Assembly (NCBI GenBank): GCA_965153455.1
Contig: OZ234494.1
Span: 27,705,354 to 27,769,353 of the forward strand
DNA: 64,000 bases
Direction: 5' to 3'
Source: Sphagnum compactum
Taxonomy: Eukaryota > Bryophyta > Sphagnopsida > Sphagnales
Part shown: positions 21,969 through 35,393 of the stretch, piece after piece
How positions within the stretch are numbered: the first letter of the stretch is position 1
Layout: each line of letters opens with the position of its first letter
The notes under the pieces: model-generated
What the model was told of the DNA's origin: nothing
What the model saw: only the letters and a program-made list of their open reading frames with translations
The model's database searches: none
Translations under genes and position numbers: made by a program

Positions 21969-24700
21969 TAGTATATATATATGTATAAATGGATTAAAAA
22001 AATCAAAAGTGATTATCAAGAGATTGCATATTCAATAGACTTATATGCATTATATTTGAATTATTCTTCCCCATTTCATTTCTTTTACTCTAATCCAAGG
22101 TTTAGATGCTTAGGTTTTGATATATATATTTACACTTTTAATTTAAATACTTGCATGCAAAGATCATGGCATGGCCCTTGTGTATATTACACTTCATTTT
22201 GTTTTTGTTTTTTTCATGTTGAGTTCTCCCAAATGATGATGCCTAAAATTGCACTATTGATATATAATTGGAAGCCTTAACGAGCACCAAGGTCATTTTC
22301 ATAGTTTTAAACCTACTATAATAGAGTGTTAGAATTATTAAATACTAAACAATTTTGTCATTGAAAATTCAATAAAATTGTATGAATGTTGTTAGGGAAA
22401 TTGGGGCATGCTTTTGATGTGGTTGGAATAAAGTGTTCCAATGAGTGGGATTTCATGGAGCTCATTTTGTAATTTTTAGATCTAAGGTGCAAGAGCCATA
22501 AGATGAGTTTCTTTTATCATTGGAAATGAATAAAATTCAAATTTCAATTTTAGATTATGCAATCTCATACGAGAATGCCAAAAATGGTGTGGATTTCAAC
22601 TCTATTTTCCAAGGCACATGACCAATTATAGTTTAACAACACAACAAAAATGGACATTCATAAACTTGTTAGTGAAATGAAATAATATCACATGTATTTG
22701 GTGGTTTCATGAAGGTTTTGGTGATGAAATATTTATTTAGCTTTACTTGTTGGTGCCCTACATCTCCTCTTATAATTTGTGATTCAGCAAAGAGGGATTT
22801 TCAACCAAGGTACATCTGTCACCAAAAGAAAGGGGAGATGTTTTCTACATGTGTAAACCTTTGATGTTGGGTATACAAATTCAATATGAATTGTTGAAAT
22901 CTTCTTGAGACAGAAAGAAGGTTCTTATAAGTATTATTTCTACATCCAGATCCTTACAGACACCAAACTTTATTATCTTATTTCTATGGACTTCAAGGGA
23001 TTAGATTCTCTCTTGTTTCTTCTCGAAGAGTCAACTAGTTGCTTAATGAGCGTGGCAGCTCATACTCTAACAACAAAAATCCCACAAGTATTATCCCGAC
23101 ATCATCACATGGTTCCTCTCAGAAACTGGACAAAGATTCAAAAACAAAAGAAGTGAATGTGATATATTACATTTCATTGTATCCCCATGTTTCCAAAATC
23201 CCTGGAGCTCCCACTCTTCAACATGTATTTTCTTCTCAGCACACTCACATTAAGACCCCCAAGATGATGTTGCCACAACAACCATTCTTGAAATCCTTGA
23301 CACATTCATCATTTCCCTTGTATTGGTCCCTAAAAAGAAAATACTAGACTTCTTAATCTCTTCTTGATGCTCTTGGCAGAGCAGAAGCTCAAGCGTCAAG
23401 ATTCATGAAAGGAAGAAATCCAGATCAATTTCTACTCCTAATTGATTACAATCCAAATCTTCAAAATCCACTCCACACTTGTTGGGTATCATAAAATCTA
23501 GAAACTTAACTTCATCTCCTCACCAAAAGTTCCACCACCTTCACTTCACCCAGCATCATATATATTTTTCTTCTCCCCATCCCATCACTCCCCTAAAAGC
23601 TCCGCACCAATCCACCTGCAAAGCTGTGATTCACACAGCTCATTAAAAGTACCTATTGAAGAGTCAGGATCGCGTTCCATCGCTAAAACCAGCTCACTAA
23701 AATCACTCCCCAATAACCTGCAAAACAAAACAAACCAAAAACAAAAAAACAAGAAAATAAATTCTTCAACGCCCTTGAAACACCATGTCTCCAGTAGCTC
23801 AACCACAAAGCTAAATTAGGGTTTTTTATTTTCATTCACAAAAAATGTTTGACACTGTTTTTAGGTCACACATTTACCACCTATGCAACAAAAAATTATT
23901 TACCCACAATTAAATTGCTTTCAACTCTAATACTTTTGTCATGAAATAGTACAAAATTAAAACCAAATAGAAACTTCATAAGGGACAAGTTACATTGTCC
24001 ACTCAATCTTGAATTTCACTTGGTGACAACCTACTTTTTCTTTACCAATTGCATGTGCTTGTAAACCCCATGTAGATCAATGGGTCCTCTTTCTTGGCTG
24101 CTCCTTTTGCTTTGCATTTCAAAGAAGATTTGTAGAGCTTGAGAAGGCACTCTTATAACATTTTAAATCACTCAAAATGGAGAAGGATTGAGAAAGATCT
24201 ACCAAAATGTTTGATGATAAAGCTAGTATTTCGGTGATAAGCGTATCTAACCTTAGTGTAATTGAAAGGAGAAAGTTCATCCTTAGTTTTGTGTGTTGGT
24301 CCTCAATTTGAAAACTTAATGATAAGTGAAAAATTGAGGATGAGATGACAAATTGAGGCTCAAACCAAGATTTTAAGGATATAACTTTATTATGTCAAGG
24401 CTCTTTTAGCACCCTAAGGTCAATGGGTTTTTTTTCTTTTTTTTTTTCATTTCAGTTTGTAGCATCATTAGTGACCATCTCAAAAAAGTATTCATTGACA
24501 ACACATTTTTTAAAAAATTGTCCAAACTGTTTAAAAAAGTGGCTGAAAAATAGCACCTTCACTATTAAAAGATGTGTTGAAATGTGGTGAAATTTTCTCC
24601 AAAAAATGTTTTTTGAAAACTTTATGCATTTTTTTCCTTTGAAATCAGGAGATTTGTCACAAAATATTCCTTTATAAATTTTTGGACGTCAAAATTTCAC
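21969..24700. other. Intergenic, no convincing gene
   Basis: AT-rich. One minus-strand exon-like piece at about 23625-23720 (SDFSELVLAMERDPDSSIGT, bordered by a tttttgcag acceptor and a gcag/gtgg donor) looks coding, but I cannot name it or find partner exons. The part from about 24750 carries several ttaggg/ccctaaa motifs and probably belongs to the promoter of the next gene. Confidence 0.5.
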
Positions 24701-25574
24701 GAAAATTCGCCACCTAAAATTTCTTTAAAATAATTTAACCTTGGTGGATTGGGTGCGGAGAAGGTTTAGGGTTTTAGGTTTAGGGTCTAGGGTTTCTCGA
24801 GGGTTGAAAGTTTAGGGTTTCTCCAGCCTTACGACTTGCGTCTCCCGATTTCTTACACTCGTGGATTGTGTACACGGATTGAAATTGATGCTCTGCTTCT
24901 CATGTCTCCATAAGGCGGTCGGATCGCACTCGGATTTCAGGATGCTATAAGTCTTTTGCACTCTCCACGCACGCTGCTAGAATTTTGTGATCTCAATTTT
25001 GAGCCGAGCAGCAGCTTGTGGGTTTCTTAAGGTGTTTGTTTCTCTTCCCTGTTTGTGATTCTTCTGGAAAATTGCAGTGTGCGTATTCCTTTCCCGAAGT
25101 TTAGATAACTAGATCTTCTTGAGATTTTGCGACAACAAACAAACGTAATATTTGTGTTGCGGTTGTCTTTTGGAATTCCGGATGTTGATGATGGGTTCTG
25201 TTTTCACATGCTGGTGTTTTAGGGTTAGGGTTTTAGTGCTTGGAGGAGGTTCTTTAGCGTTTTCTTTTATCAATGGCATCAATTTGTGGCGTCAAGTGTC
25301 CAGTTTCAGAAACTTTACTCTCGATTATCAGGTTTGGAGTTTGAAGCTTTGTGTGCATTTTCTAGTAATTGAAGCATGGTGGGGGTTTTTTTTCCCCCAT
25401 CTGTTTATGCTGTGGCAATGAGATAGAAGAGCTGTCAGAATTGAAGCATTTCTCATAATTGAAGTTGTGGAGTTTCCTTTGTGATCTGTGGATGATGGGT
25501 GTGGCAATTGGACAGAGGACCTGTTGGTATGTGAAGAGACAGACTTCTGGTAGGTGACAACGGAGAAAGATTTA

Positions 25575-26888
25575 ATGATGAGTTTACAGATTCCAACATT
25601 GTGGCACTGGGCTTGCTCAATTCCAAAGCACTGGAATGCCCCATTTGTGCTTGGTAAACATGCAATATCCATGATGCCCAGGATGTTACAAAAGCCCTTG
25701 GGGTTGTTTCATCTCACCAAGAGATGGTGGCTAGTTTCACTATCAGTTGCTCAATTTCACGCTTCCTCTCTGGGAGATGATGACCGAAAATATGCAATTG
25801 CAAAAGAGCAGCAGCAGTTGTTAATGGATGATAAGCTCTTAGGACTAGGGTCAGGCATAAGAAATGCAATCTCCAGAAACAGGTCTGGTGAAGGAGAAGG
25901 GGAAGAACAGAGAATGCTTTTCTTAGATGGGAATGCTATTCTCTCCCGGGCATATTTTAAGATCATGGCTAGAGTGGCACATGGAGGTCTCAGAGACATG
26001 GGATCTGAAGGTGATTGGGTTCTAACTGTATTCAGGGCACTCTCCATGATCCTCCACTTGCTAGAAGTGAGACCAACACACATTGCAGCAGTATTTGATT
26101 ATGAAGGTCTAACCTTTAGACATGAAATCTTCAGGGGCTACAAACAGGGACGGCCCCCAATTCCTGACACCATACGTCAGTCTCTTGAGTGCTTTAAGTC
26201 AGCACTATTAGCTATGGGTATTAGTGTACTTGAAGTTCCAGGAGTAGAAGCAGATGATGTGATTGGAGCACTTTCCCTGAGAGCAGTCAAAGATCCAAGA
26301 ATGAAGGTCAGGATCGCATCACCAGATAGAGACTTTTTCCAGATCTTATCAACCCAGTTACGCATTCTCCGATTTCCTTCCAAAGGATCTGGGATTGTCT
26401 CCTTTGGGCTTGAGGAATTTGCACAACGGTTTGGAAGTATTCAACCAACACAGTTTGTGGATGTTATTGCCCTCACGGGTGACAAAGTTGACAATATTCC
26501 TGGTGTTGCTGGAATTGGAGAAAAAACAGCTCTGAAACTGGTTCAGGAATTTGGATCAGTAGAAAACCTGTTAGAAAGACGGAGTGAGGTTGTGCTCAAA
26601 CGTGCGAGAGAAAGCTTGATGCTCGATGATGGTGGAATTCTTCTGAGCAAAAGACTGCTCTCTTTGAAAGTTGACCTACCTGCCCACATTCTTCCACACA
26701 CTCTGGATAATTTTGTCTGTCAAATCCCAAAAGACCAGGGTGAAAATTTTACAAAGCTGTTGCAGGCCATGGAACGTTATGTTGACTCCTCAATTTCTCA
26801 AGATCTGGAGAAGAGAGTACATAAGATTTGGAAGCGATGGCAGGGACCAAAATCTCTTGCCCCCATCATTGAAAGATTGGAAAGCTAA
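25575..26888 (+). CDS. Organellar 5'-3' exonuclease / flap-nuclease family protein (OEX-like)
   Basis: 437 residues, single exon, ATG at 25575 (a second ATG follows at once; the frame is open upstream only from a GTG). The first about 110 residues are a low-acid leader compatible with plastid or mitochondrial targeting. The rest is the 5'-3' exonuclease domain found in bacterial DNA polymerase I. It has LFLDGN (115-120), FDYEGLTFRHE...YKQGRPPIPD (about 174-198), VEADDVIG (224-231), SPDRDFFQI (249-257), and a helix-hairpin-helix GDKVDNIPGVAGIGEKTA (302-319). All the metal-binding acidic residues I would expect are present. In plants such proteins act in organelle DNA replication and repair. 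The upstream region has telo-box-like motifs. Being intronless may mean a retrocopy or lineage-specific intron loss. Confidence 0.9.
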   Translation: MMSLQIPTLWHWACSIPKHWNAPFVLGKHAISMMPRMLQKPLGLFHLTKRWWLVSLSVAQFHASSLGDDDRKYAIAKEQQQLLMDDKLLGLGSGIRNAISRNRSGEGEGEEQRMLFLDGNAILSRAYFKIMARVAHGGLRDMGSEGDWVLTVFRALSMILHLLEVRPTHIAAVFDYEGLTFRHEIFRGYKQGRPPIPDTIRQSLECFKSALLAMGISVLEVPGVEADDVIGALSLRAVKDPRMKVRIASPDRDFFQILSTQLRILRFPSKGSGIVSFGLEEFAQRFGSIQPTQFVDVIALTGDKVDNIPGVAGIGEKTALKLVQEFGSVENLLERRSEVVLKRARESLMLDDGGILLSKRLLSLKVDLPAHILPHTLDNFVCQIPKDQGENFTKLLQAMERYVDSSISQDLEKRVHKIWKRWQGPKSLAPIIERLES

Positions 26889-28934
26889 CTTCCTATTTTG
26901 GGGCATACATGGTGGAGATACTATTTGACCTTTTTGCAAAACTTTTTGCATAGCTGGTGATGTTTCTCATACATGTATTCCTTAGGACAGTTTTTGTTCC
27001 ACTAATATTTGCCACTGTATGCAAGAATTTCATGGTCTTTGATGATGCCATTTTTTAGCTTGCTTTGCTTCTCTCCAATGTTGATCTATTTGTGAGAAGT
27101 ATGAAACAATCCAACTGTTACAAACTACTATTCATCTGTAAGTGATCTGGTCTTGCCAGTTTATTGCTGAAGGAATTATATTCTCAAGAGGAGCAAGAAT
27201 GTACAGAACTGCGGTGGTGGCAGTGGTGAAACCTCCAACTGTGGTGATGGATGGCAGAAGTCTAAACCCTAGTGTGCAGAAATGACTGGTGGGGATCCTA
27301 CTCTTTACAATCACATCCTAATTCCATATAGCAAAAAAGACTATATTGCTTACACCTTGTTGGACATTGCTAGATCCTTTGTAGCAAAGTTATGAAAATT
27401 TTGATTTTGTGGCCATGTTGGTGTCATTGTGCAGGCCTTGATTCTTTGACCCACCAGATGGGCATGGGAAGTTCTTTTTTAGTTCTGGCAAAGTCAGGCA
27501 TCATGCAGCACCCTGCACAGACGAGATAAGGCATAGCCCTACCAATGTCTGTGGTGGTTGGGACATGAAGGGTATATAACTGCCCCCAATGCAAGATTCT
27601 ATAGCTCAAGCATGGTGCACTTTCTTTACTCGACTAAAATTCATGATCAGGTGGTGTACGTAGTTGGTGGATCAAGTTTAAAGATATTTCTGATGTGGTA
27701 AACCAATAACATTTGTGTCAAGATTTGGTGCTATCATCTCTTGCAGTGAACCATTGGAAGCAACAGGCGTGTGATGTGTTGGGAATGGTCTTCTCTCTTG
27801 CCGCAAGATCATCGGAAGTGACAGGTGTGTGATGTGGGGATAGGAGCTGACTCTGCTCAACTGAAGTATAATACTTGGAGGACATTGTGGAGGTAGCTTT
27901 GAATTCTATGATTTTCAGGATGGAACTTCTGGATGGGTACACACTTTAATCAGCAATATAGTGCCGACAGTTATTGAAAAACCTAGACATTGGGAAATTG
28001 TGGATATAACTAAATGGTCCATCCAAAGAAAGAGAGAGCAAGTTGTAATATTGACTGAAAGAGAAATATAACAAATATTTGTTATATTTGTTATAGAGTT
28101 TGAAAGGTTGAATCTAATAATGTAAGTGAAATGATGGCATTTGTTTACTTAAATTTTACAAGCAAACAATGCAAACTTTGTGACTTTAATGATCAACTCA
28201 ATAAATTTGATGTAAATTCTAAGTTCATCATCAATGCATAAAGACAGGTGTTTGTTCGGATGTAACCTCCTTGTAACACTCTGAAAATGTGGGGCCTGCT
28301 TCTCTGCTTTTGGTATCATAGGAAAGCCCTCGAGAAGGTGGTGTGCATGTTTGTTCTTTCACAGTTTTTGTCAGGCCTCACAATTCATCAACACAACAGG
28401 CAAAAAAGTGGTAAAATAGTTCCAAGATGGAAAGTAGAGATTAGTCCTCTATATGGACCTTAGCGCCCCACTCCTGAGGCCTTACCCTACACACTTCTTG
28501 AGACCTTTAGTACAGTACCTACAACTGATGCTTGGAACTTCTTTGTGGAATATTTATTTCTTTTAGAAAACAAGGTTCTGCAGTTTCAAAATCAAGCTTT
28601 TCAGAATTTCAACAGTTGAGGAATAAGTATGCAAAATACATCTTGTGTGTTGTGCATTTGTACTAGTAACTCTGATGGTTTTCAATTTTCAACAATTTTG
28701 ACCAAATATCAATAAAGTTTTCTCTTCTTTTTGGCTAGAGTTTTTGTGTGACTTACTTTGTGTAGAACATAGTCATAGGTAGTGTAGCATCACTATTCAT
28801 TAACACAATGTCCAAAAAAGTGGTGAATTCGTAAGTCCAAGTAACCAACACGAAAAGTAGATAGGGGTCTTCCATATGTTAATCATGAGAACTCCTTTCC
28901 TTGACATGTGTTTTGTCTAAAGCTTCGTACGTAA

Positions 28935-29065
28935 AATGAAACATGAACTTTATTCAATTGTCTTCAAACTTGGGTTTGCAATGATGACATCCTTCAAAAT
29001 ATGAAACATGAACTTTATTCAATTGTCTTCAAACTTGGGTTTGCAATGATGACATCCTTCAAAAT
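28935..29065. repeat. 66-bp perfect tandem duplication
   Basis: The segment starting 'atgaaacatgaactttattc' at 28935 is repeated identically from 29001. Beyond it, 'cttctaaaatga...cctta gagatgatga' units of about 62 bp recur about three times to 29260. Confidence 0.95.
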
Positions 29066-30150
29066 GCAAACGCCATCTTTATAGAAGATGATATCATTGA
29101 CACACTTCTAAAATGACTTCTACATTGACACAAACCTCATCCTTAGAGGTGATGACATGGGCACGCTTCTAAAATGATTTTTATATTGTAGCCACTCCTA
29201 CCCTTAGAGATGATGATATTAACACGGTTCTGAAATGATTTTTTATCTTGACGTGCATCTCACATGATGGAAGCATGGATGAAGGAAGGACATGCATTTA
29301 CTTTGGATATAGAGGAAGTGATTTCTTTTTGGCTAATTTATACCCAACTTTCAACTTGACAACTTCGATTTCAACAAGTATACACAGGATTTTTCATGAA
29401 ACAAAATGACCCCAATTCGAAAGACTTCTAGGAAAAAACAAAAGTCCTAATCATAGGTTCTATCAGGTAGCCAAGAATATAGAAGTATGCTTTTTGAAAA
29501 AATAACTTTTCATGTGTGCCAATAGACTCATTAGAATGGAGCATAGTAAGCACATTGGAGGAGGCTTCAAACTATATAGAAATATAATAAAATAAACCGC
29601 AAACATAAATATACTTTGCTTCCTTTTACAATAGGTGAATAGTTTTTGTGTCTAATAATCCCCCCTATGGTGGGTTGGGGGCCAAAAAAAAAATCGACAT
29701 CCTACCAATCAAAAATTGAACTCATGATCTCCCATTGTACGACCACTTTCAACAATTCAACTACCAATAGAACTCTCATATCAGTCAAATAACTGAATTT
29801 CTGAACTATCAAAATTGGTAGAATGTGTTCTCAAACTGTTAAAAGCACACACACACACACACATATATATATTGAAATTGGGATCCACCAAAAATAATTT
29901 CTTTTAATGTAAAATAATGAAATTTGATGTGTTGTGCCCAAATTGAGCAACATGTATGGTACCTAACTGCAGAAAAAAGCCAAAATAATGGAATAATTCT
30001 ATTGGATGTTCTGTTAACAACGGTTAGGTCATATTCTTCCTTTTAATCGACTCATTCTCATGTTGAATCGGCCATTCAGCAGCACAAGTGTCAATTATGT
30101 CAAACTATTTCACAGGCCTTGCCAGTTTTGTAACAAATATTTTATATCAT

Positions 30151-30262
30151 ATAATACCTAACATAACAGCCGTTAATGCCAGAGAAGCAGGCAGGGGGTT
30201 TAGCCGATAATACCTAACATAACAGCCGTTAATGCCAGAGAAGCAGGCAGGGGGTTTAGCCG
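30151..30262. repeat. 56-bp perfect tandem duplication
   Basis: 'ataatacctaacataacagc' begins identical 56-bp copies at 30151 and 30207. There are no differences between copies, so the event is recent or is an assembly artefact. Confidence 0.95.
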
Positions 30263-31999
30263 ATTCCAGCTTCCAGCGTGTTTGTGGCGTCACCCTGGCG
30301 ACCCAGAATCCGCCAAACCCTAGCCTGCTGCTCTCTAGTACTATGTTACCACGGTGCCCATGATGCCAAACCTCAAAAGGATCAATAATACTACATATAT
30401 TGTTACATGAGCAATTCAAGTACTGTAACTACTTTATTATGCATGTCTTCATGTTGTAGTACGTGGCAGAATTAGCAGTGACAGCTGATTCTGTCATGTC
30501 CTAGCCCTTTTCCCGTCCTCAATATTGTTACTTTTGAGATCACCACAGTTAAAACCAGCACCCCATTTCTTATAATAATAATAATATAAGGTTTCGTGGA
30601 TTCCTTCCATGAATCTCCCCCCCATGACCTCATAAAAGAGAAGATCCCGCAATAGAATATGTGATACTGCATAACTTCCCCATATGAAGTTGACGAATAA
30701 TGTTATGTTATCTCCAACACCCAGTCAAACAAACAAACAAACAAACACCACTCTTTCTTGTATTATTATTATTATTATAGACAAGTTGGGATGGATACCA
30801 TGCCAATGGTGCGAGACCTTAAGAAAAGATCTCACATTAAAACCCTAAACCCTATACAGGACAAAGGGCAGCTTCAACACATGTTTGTGGAATAATTGAT
30901 TCATTTTGAAGGATTCCATTGTTTGAGTAATAAAATATTCTAAAAAGATTCTTTCATTTGCTTCCCAAAATTTGTGTGCTTTGGAATTTATTTTTTATTT
31001 TTTATTTATTTAAAAAAAAATTTGGAGGCTGAGGGGGGGAATTTCAACACTTTTGAAAATAATATAATAAGTGTGTTGAAGCTGCCAAGGTACTACATAC
31101 GGTATGTGATTTTTTTTTTTAAAATTAAAAGTATTACTATCATGCCTTTGCACAATGCACTAAGAAAGAGGAGAAAAGAAAAGAAAAAGAATAACAACAA
31201 GAAGAATAAAGGAAGGAATAACAAAAAGGGGATTCATTGCATGTTCAAAGTTCAAACTAGCAACAGTTAAAATAGGAAATGTTCTCTATGCAATGATATA
31301 ATTTTTTTCAATTTCTTGACATTGTGTTATTGGCTAGCATCTGAGGAGGTATTTTAGCATTAAATGGCTATAAGTATTAAGAACCTGTCTAAATACTAAA
31401 AGAACTAGTTTAAAAAATTGCTACTGAACTAAAATCAGAGTTGTCCAAATGTGATGAAAAATCTTCAAAATTTTTTTTTCCCAAAATCTGATAATTTCTT
31501 CCCCTTTCAAAAAAAAAGAGTAATATTTTGACAAAATAATAACATTCCTGCTTATTTTTATTTTTTTCATTTTGGCGAAATTTTGGCACCCAAAAAAGAA
31601 AAGGGCTGATTCTATGAAGTTCTACAAAAATAAACTCATGATTTCACATAGTAACACCAAATTGAACATTTGTCAAAATGTGGGACCAAATGAACTCTGC
31701 ATTGTTTTCATACTCTCTGTTTTTTCTCTGTGTCTCTGTGTGTCTCTCTCTCTTTACAGGCAAAAGAAAGAAGAAGTGAGGAGGAGGAGGAGGAGGAGAG
31801 AGGAGAGCAAGAACAACAACAAGAGAATAGTACCTAATTTAGGATGAGTGAATGACTGCTTTTGATTTTGATTTTCCTTCTCTTTCTGTGCAAAAGGATG
31901 GGTTTGTTTTTTTTACTGCAGTGCAGTGAATTGGGTGTTGTCATCCCAAAAGAGATACTACTAACTGTGTGACCTCATCCGCCAAGATTCCATCACCCA

Positions 32000-32696
32000 T
32001 CTTTCTCCCTCCAAGCCTTTCCCACAAGGAGAAGGGGGAGGAAGGGAGGGGACATGGGTGGATGGTGAAATCAGTAGTAGTAGTCGTAGTATTTGGTGGA
32101 GGAGGAGGAGGATGGTGAGGAGGAGGAATGGTGAGAAGAAAGTGGGGGAGTGGTGAGGAAATTTTCCTTTGAAAAAAATCTCCTTGGGTGGTAGATTGTT
32201 ACTTTTTTTTTGTTGGGTTGTTGTGATGTTGTAGTCATCTTGTACCGATTGTGAAGATTTGGGTTGTTGTTGTTGTTGGAACAAAAGTTGAAGGGGAAGA
32301 AAGTGGGTTGTGGAGAGTAATTTAGTAGGAGGAGGAGAAGGGGAGGAGAAGGAAGAGGAGAAGGGGAGGAGAAGGAGGAGGAGAATGGGTGGAGAATTTT
32401 TTTGATGTGCGGGTTGTAGAATTTTTGCTTGAATTTTTGGTTTTTTCATTGAATGATTTGAAGCTTAGTCATCTTGATAGCTTTGAAGATGGGGAGGGGA
32501 AGTGATGGGCAGCTCTAGGGAGTGCTGATGATGAGCTCTTGAGCAGCAGCAGCAGCAGCAAGCAACTGACTCCTGGTTGGAGTGGTGGAAGAAGAGGAAC
32601 AGCTAAATTCGGACTAGGGTTCTTGGCTCTTCTTGTTGCGGAACTTAGAAGAATTCGGAGAGAGAGAGAAAGAGAGCAAGAAGAAGATAGGGAAAT
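32000..32696 (+). promoter_or_regulatory. GGA/CT-rich leader region of the phosphate transporter gene
   Basis: Purine-rich (GGA)n stretches at 32095-32130 and 32325-32390, a GCA run near 32545, and a GA-rich tract just before the ATG at 32697. This is typical of plant 5' UTR and proximal promoter composition. A long minus-strand open frame here is a by-product of the triplet repeats. Confidence 0.5.
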
Positions 32697-35393
32697 ATGT
32701 TGAAGTTAGGGCGGAGCTGCAGCTATTTTGAAGCAGAGGCAACAGGCAGGAGTTTTCTTTCAAGGCCGGTGTGCGGTGGATTTCGGAGGAGACCTGCTTG
32801 CTGGCATGTTCTTGCTGAAGCTCGCAATGAAGTGAATCTGTCGATATCATCATCCTCATCATCATCATCAAGGTGCATGCAGCAGCATCAGCAGTTGTGC
32901 AACAGCAGCACCAGCAGTAGTAGGTTCAGGCTAACCTTGAGGTTGCCAAGAGGTAGCAGCAATGAGCAAGATTCACATACCATGGTGTGCAGTGCATCTT
33001 TAGCAGGTGCAGAAGGGTTTCATGAAGAGATGGAAAGTATCCAGACGGGGAAAACAGTGAAGAAAGTAACAGAAAGCAGAGGAATGGATGGTATGGCAGA
33101 AGCATTTCATATCACTCCGGGTCTTGCAGTTGGGATCACAGCAGCAATAGGGTTAGCAGGACTTGTGCTGCCCATCTACATGCCATCTTCAGCACCAGGG
33201 ATGCCCTTCAAGATCAGGTCCTTGTCTTACATAACCTTGCTGTTTGGGTTCTACATGGCTTGGAACATTGGAGCAAATGATGTTGCGAATGCAATGGGTA
33301 CCTCAGTCGGATCTGGAGCTCTGTCGCTGCGACAAGCTGTCTTAACAGCTGCAGTGTTGGAGTTTTCTGGAGCATTCATGGTTGGCTCCCATGTAAGCCA
33401 TACTATGCAGTCCGGAATTCTCACAGCTGGTGTTTTCAGTGGCAAGGATTCCTTGCTGTTTTGTGGCATGCTTTCTTCTCTCGGAGCTGCAGGAACTTGG
33501 CTTCAGGTATGCATAACAGGTAGCCAAAAATTGTGTCATGTTTTACATTCTTATTCTTTCTTTCCTTATGCTCTCAAAGCCACTCAGCAAATGCCTAGGT
33601 TGTCACCACAGACAGAGGGGGTGGAATTGCATGCAGGTAGCATCATATTTTGGGTGGCCTGTGTCAACCACACATTGCATCATTGGAGCATTGGTTGGCT
33701 TTGGCCTTGTCTATGGTGGAATTGGTGCTGTGTATTGGAAGTCTTTGGCACGCGTTGTCGCATCATGGGTTGTGTCCCCGGTTCTTGGAGCAGTGGTTTC
33801 ATTTGTGGTGTATAGGTGTATCCGAACGGTATGTGCCTGTCAACAAGAACATTTTTTCTTTCATCAGCAAATTAAATGGAAAACCTTCTATGTAGGCCTC
33901 ATGAAGCTTCTTACCCTCCCAAGCTTCTTGCTGCTTGAATGATGATACTATTTTATTTTATTTTCCATTAGCTTAGCCTCTTTGAGTGCTAGCTGATGTC
34001 ATAAGCAAGTCTTTCCATTGCTTCCAGAAATGCAACAGAAATTCAGAACACAGATTTTTGTATAAGTTTTTTGTGTAGAGTTTTCCCCCTAAGAAGTTTT
34101 GAGCAGAATATTACAAAAATATTTACAGCTGCTTTCAGGAGGAGCTTATGAAGTTGGTATGAAAACTCTTTTCGAATTGTATCTCAACATATTACAATTG
34201 GAAGTAATTGGCAGCTTAGTCACTGCTGTTCATGATGAAGGTTATGATCTGGTTGATACCTTTGTGAGTGACACTCACAAGGTTATGACTTGTGACCACA
34301 TTCGTTCTTGTTGCAATTTTTCTGGGTTTGCTGGAACTGACACACATTTTATCGTGAATTTCTTGTCTTTGTGGAGTTTCCTTTGCAATTGCTGTCTGTT
34401 GACTGTCAGTTTCTCAGGAGAGATCTGGAGTGAATTTGCAACGACATCATTAACTTGGATTGAATCCCTTCTAGGCCTAGCACCACTTTGGAAGTTAATA
34501 TTTCTGGTAAACGAGGAAGATGGGAAGGCTGACCTGAGAAGGGATATGGTGGTGTGCAGTTTGTGTACAGTGCACCTAATCCAGGGCAAGCAGCAGCCAC
34601 AGCAGCACCAATAGCAGTGTTCTTGGGTGCAGCAGCATTGTCATTCACAGTGTTTCCTGCAAAAGCAAGTCTGGGCATGGCAGCAGCACAAGCACTTGGG
34701 TCAGGATTCCTAGCTGCAATTCTCATCACTATTGTCATCTGTCGTCAACTGGGTGGCTTGTTAGGCTTGTACTGTGAGCTGCCTGCTGAGTACCAAGGGG
34801 GCGATAAAGCAGCCAAGCAGCTACCGAGTTTAATGGGCAAGGTGGAAGGACCGAAAGGCACCCAGCTGCAGATTGTTTATAGTGTGTTTGGCTACTTACA
34901 AGTCTTGTCTGCATGTTTCATGTCATTTGCTCATGGTGCAAATGATGTGGCAAATGCTATTGGACCCATCTCTGCAGCCTTAGCCATTTTGCATGGCACT
35001 GGCCTCAACACCAGTGCTCAGCCAAGCATGCCAATTGATGTGCTGGCTTGGGGTGGGTTCGGTATTGTGGCGGGCTTGCTGGTCTGGGGCTATCGTGTTA
35101 TAGCCACCATAGGCCAAAAGATTACAGAGTTGACACCAACACGTGGCTTTGCAGCCGAGTTTGCTGCTGCTACTGTCGTTGTACTGGCTTCACGACTTGG
35201 TCTGCCCATCTCTGCCACACATACATTGGTCGGGGCTGTGATGGGTGTTGGCTTTGCTAGGGGACTGAACAGTCTCCGGGGTGAAGTGGTTCGAGAAATT
35301 GTGGCCTCATGGATGGTCACCATTCCAGTTGGTGCTTTCCTGTCAGTAGTCTACACCTTCATTCTCACAAGGCTTGTTCCCTCATTAGTATGA
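32697..35393 (+). CDS. PHT2;1: Plastid inorganic phosphate transporter, PHT2;1 type
   Basis: Three exons, 32697-33506, 33637-33828 and 34560-35393 (introns 130 and 731 bp, both phase 0), give 611 residues. The first about 130 residues are Ser/Arg-rich with serine and glutamine runs, typical of a chloroplast transit peptide. The membrane part has the two repeated PiT-family signatures, GANDVANAMGTSVGSGALSL in the first half and GANDVANAIGPISAALAI in the second, each followed by hydrophobic segments, with a hydrophilic loop between halves. The family (PiT/Pho-4) couples phosphate import to H+ or Na+; plant PHT2;1 sits in the chloroplast inner envelope and feeds stromal phosphate. Exon joins restore conserved sequence (TWLQ/VASYFGWPVSTTHC and CIRT/FVYSAPNPGQ). 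No lesion seen. Confidence 0.93.

Larger units (their letters stand above)
26889..32000. other. Intergenic, repeat-bearing, no gene seen
   Basis: Contains perfect or near-perfect short tandem duplications (28935-29065 and 30151-30262), a diverged array of about 62 bp at 29090-29260, an (AAAC)n run near 30725, (TTA)n near 30765 and a (CA)n run near 29845. Open frames are short and without family resemblance. Confidence 0.6.

Noticed and set aside
31961-32449. Minus-strand 162-codon Ser/Pro/Leu-rich frame
   Set aside because: Arises from GGA repeats in the leader of the phosphate transporter gene; no family resemblance.
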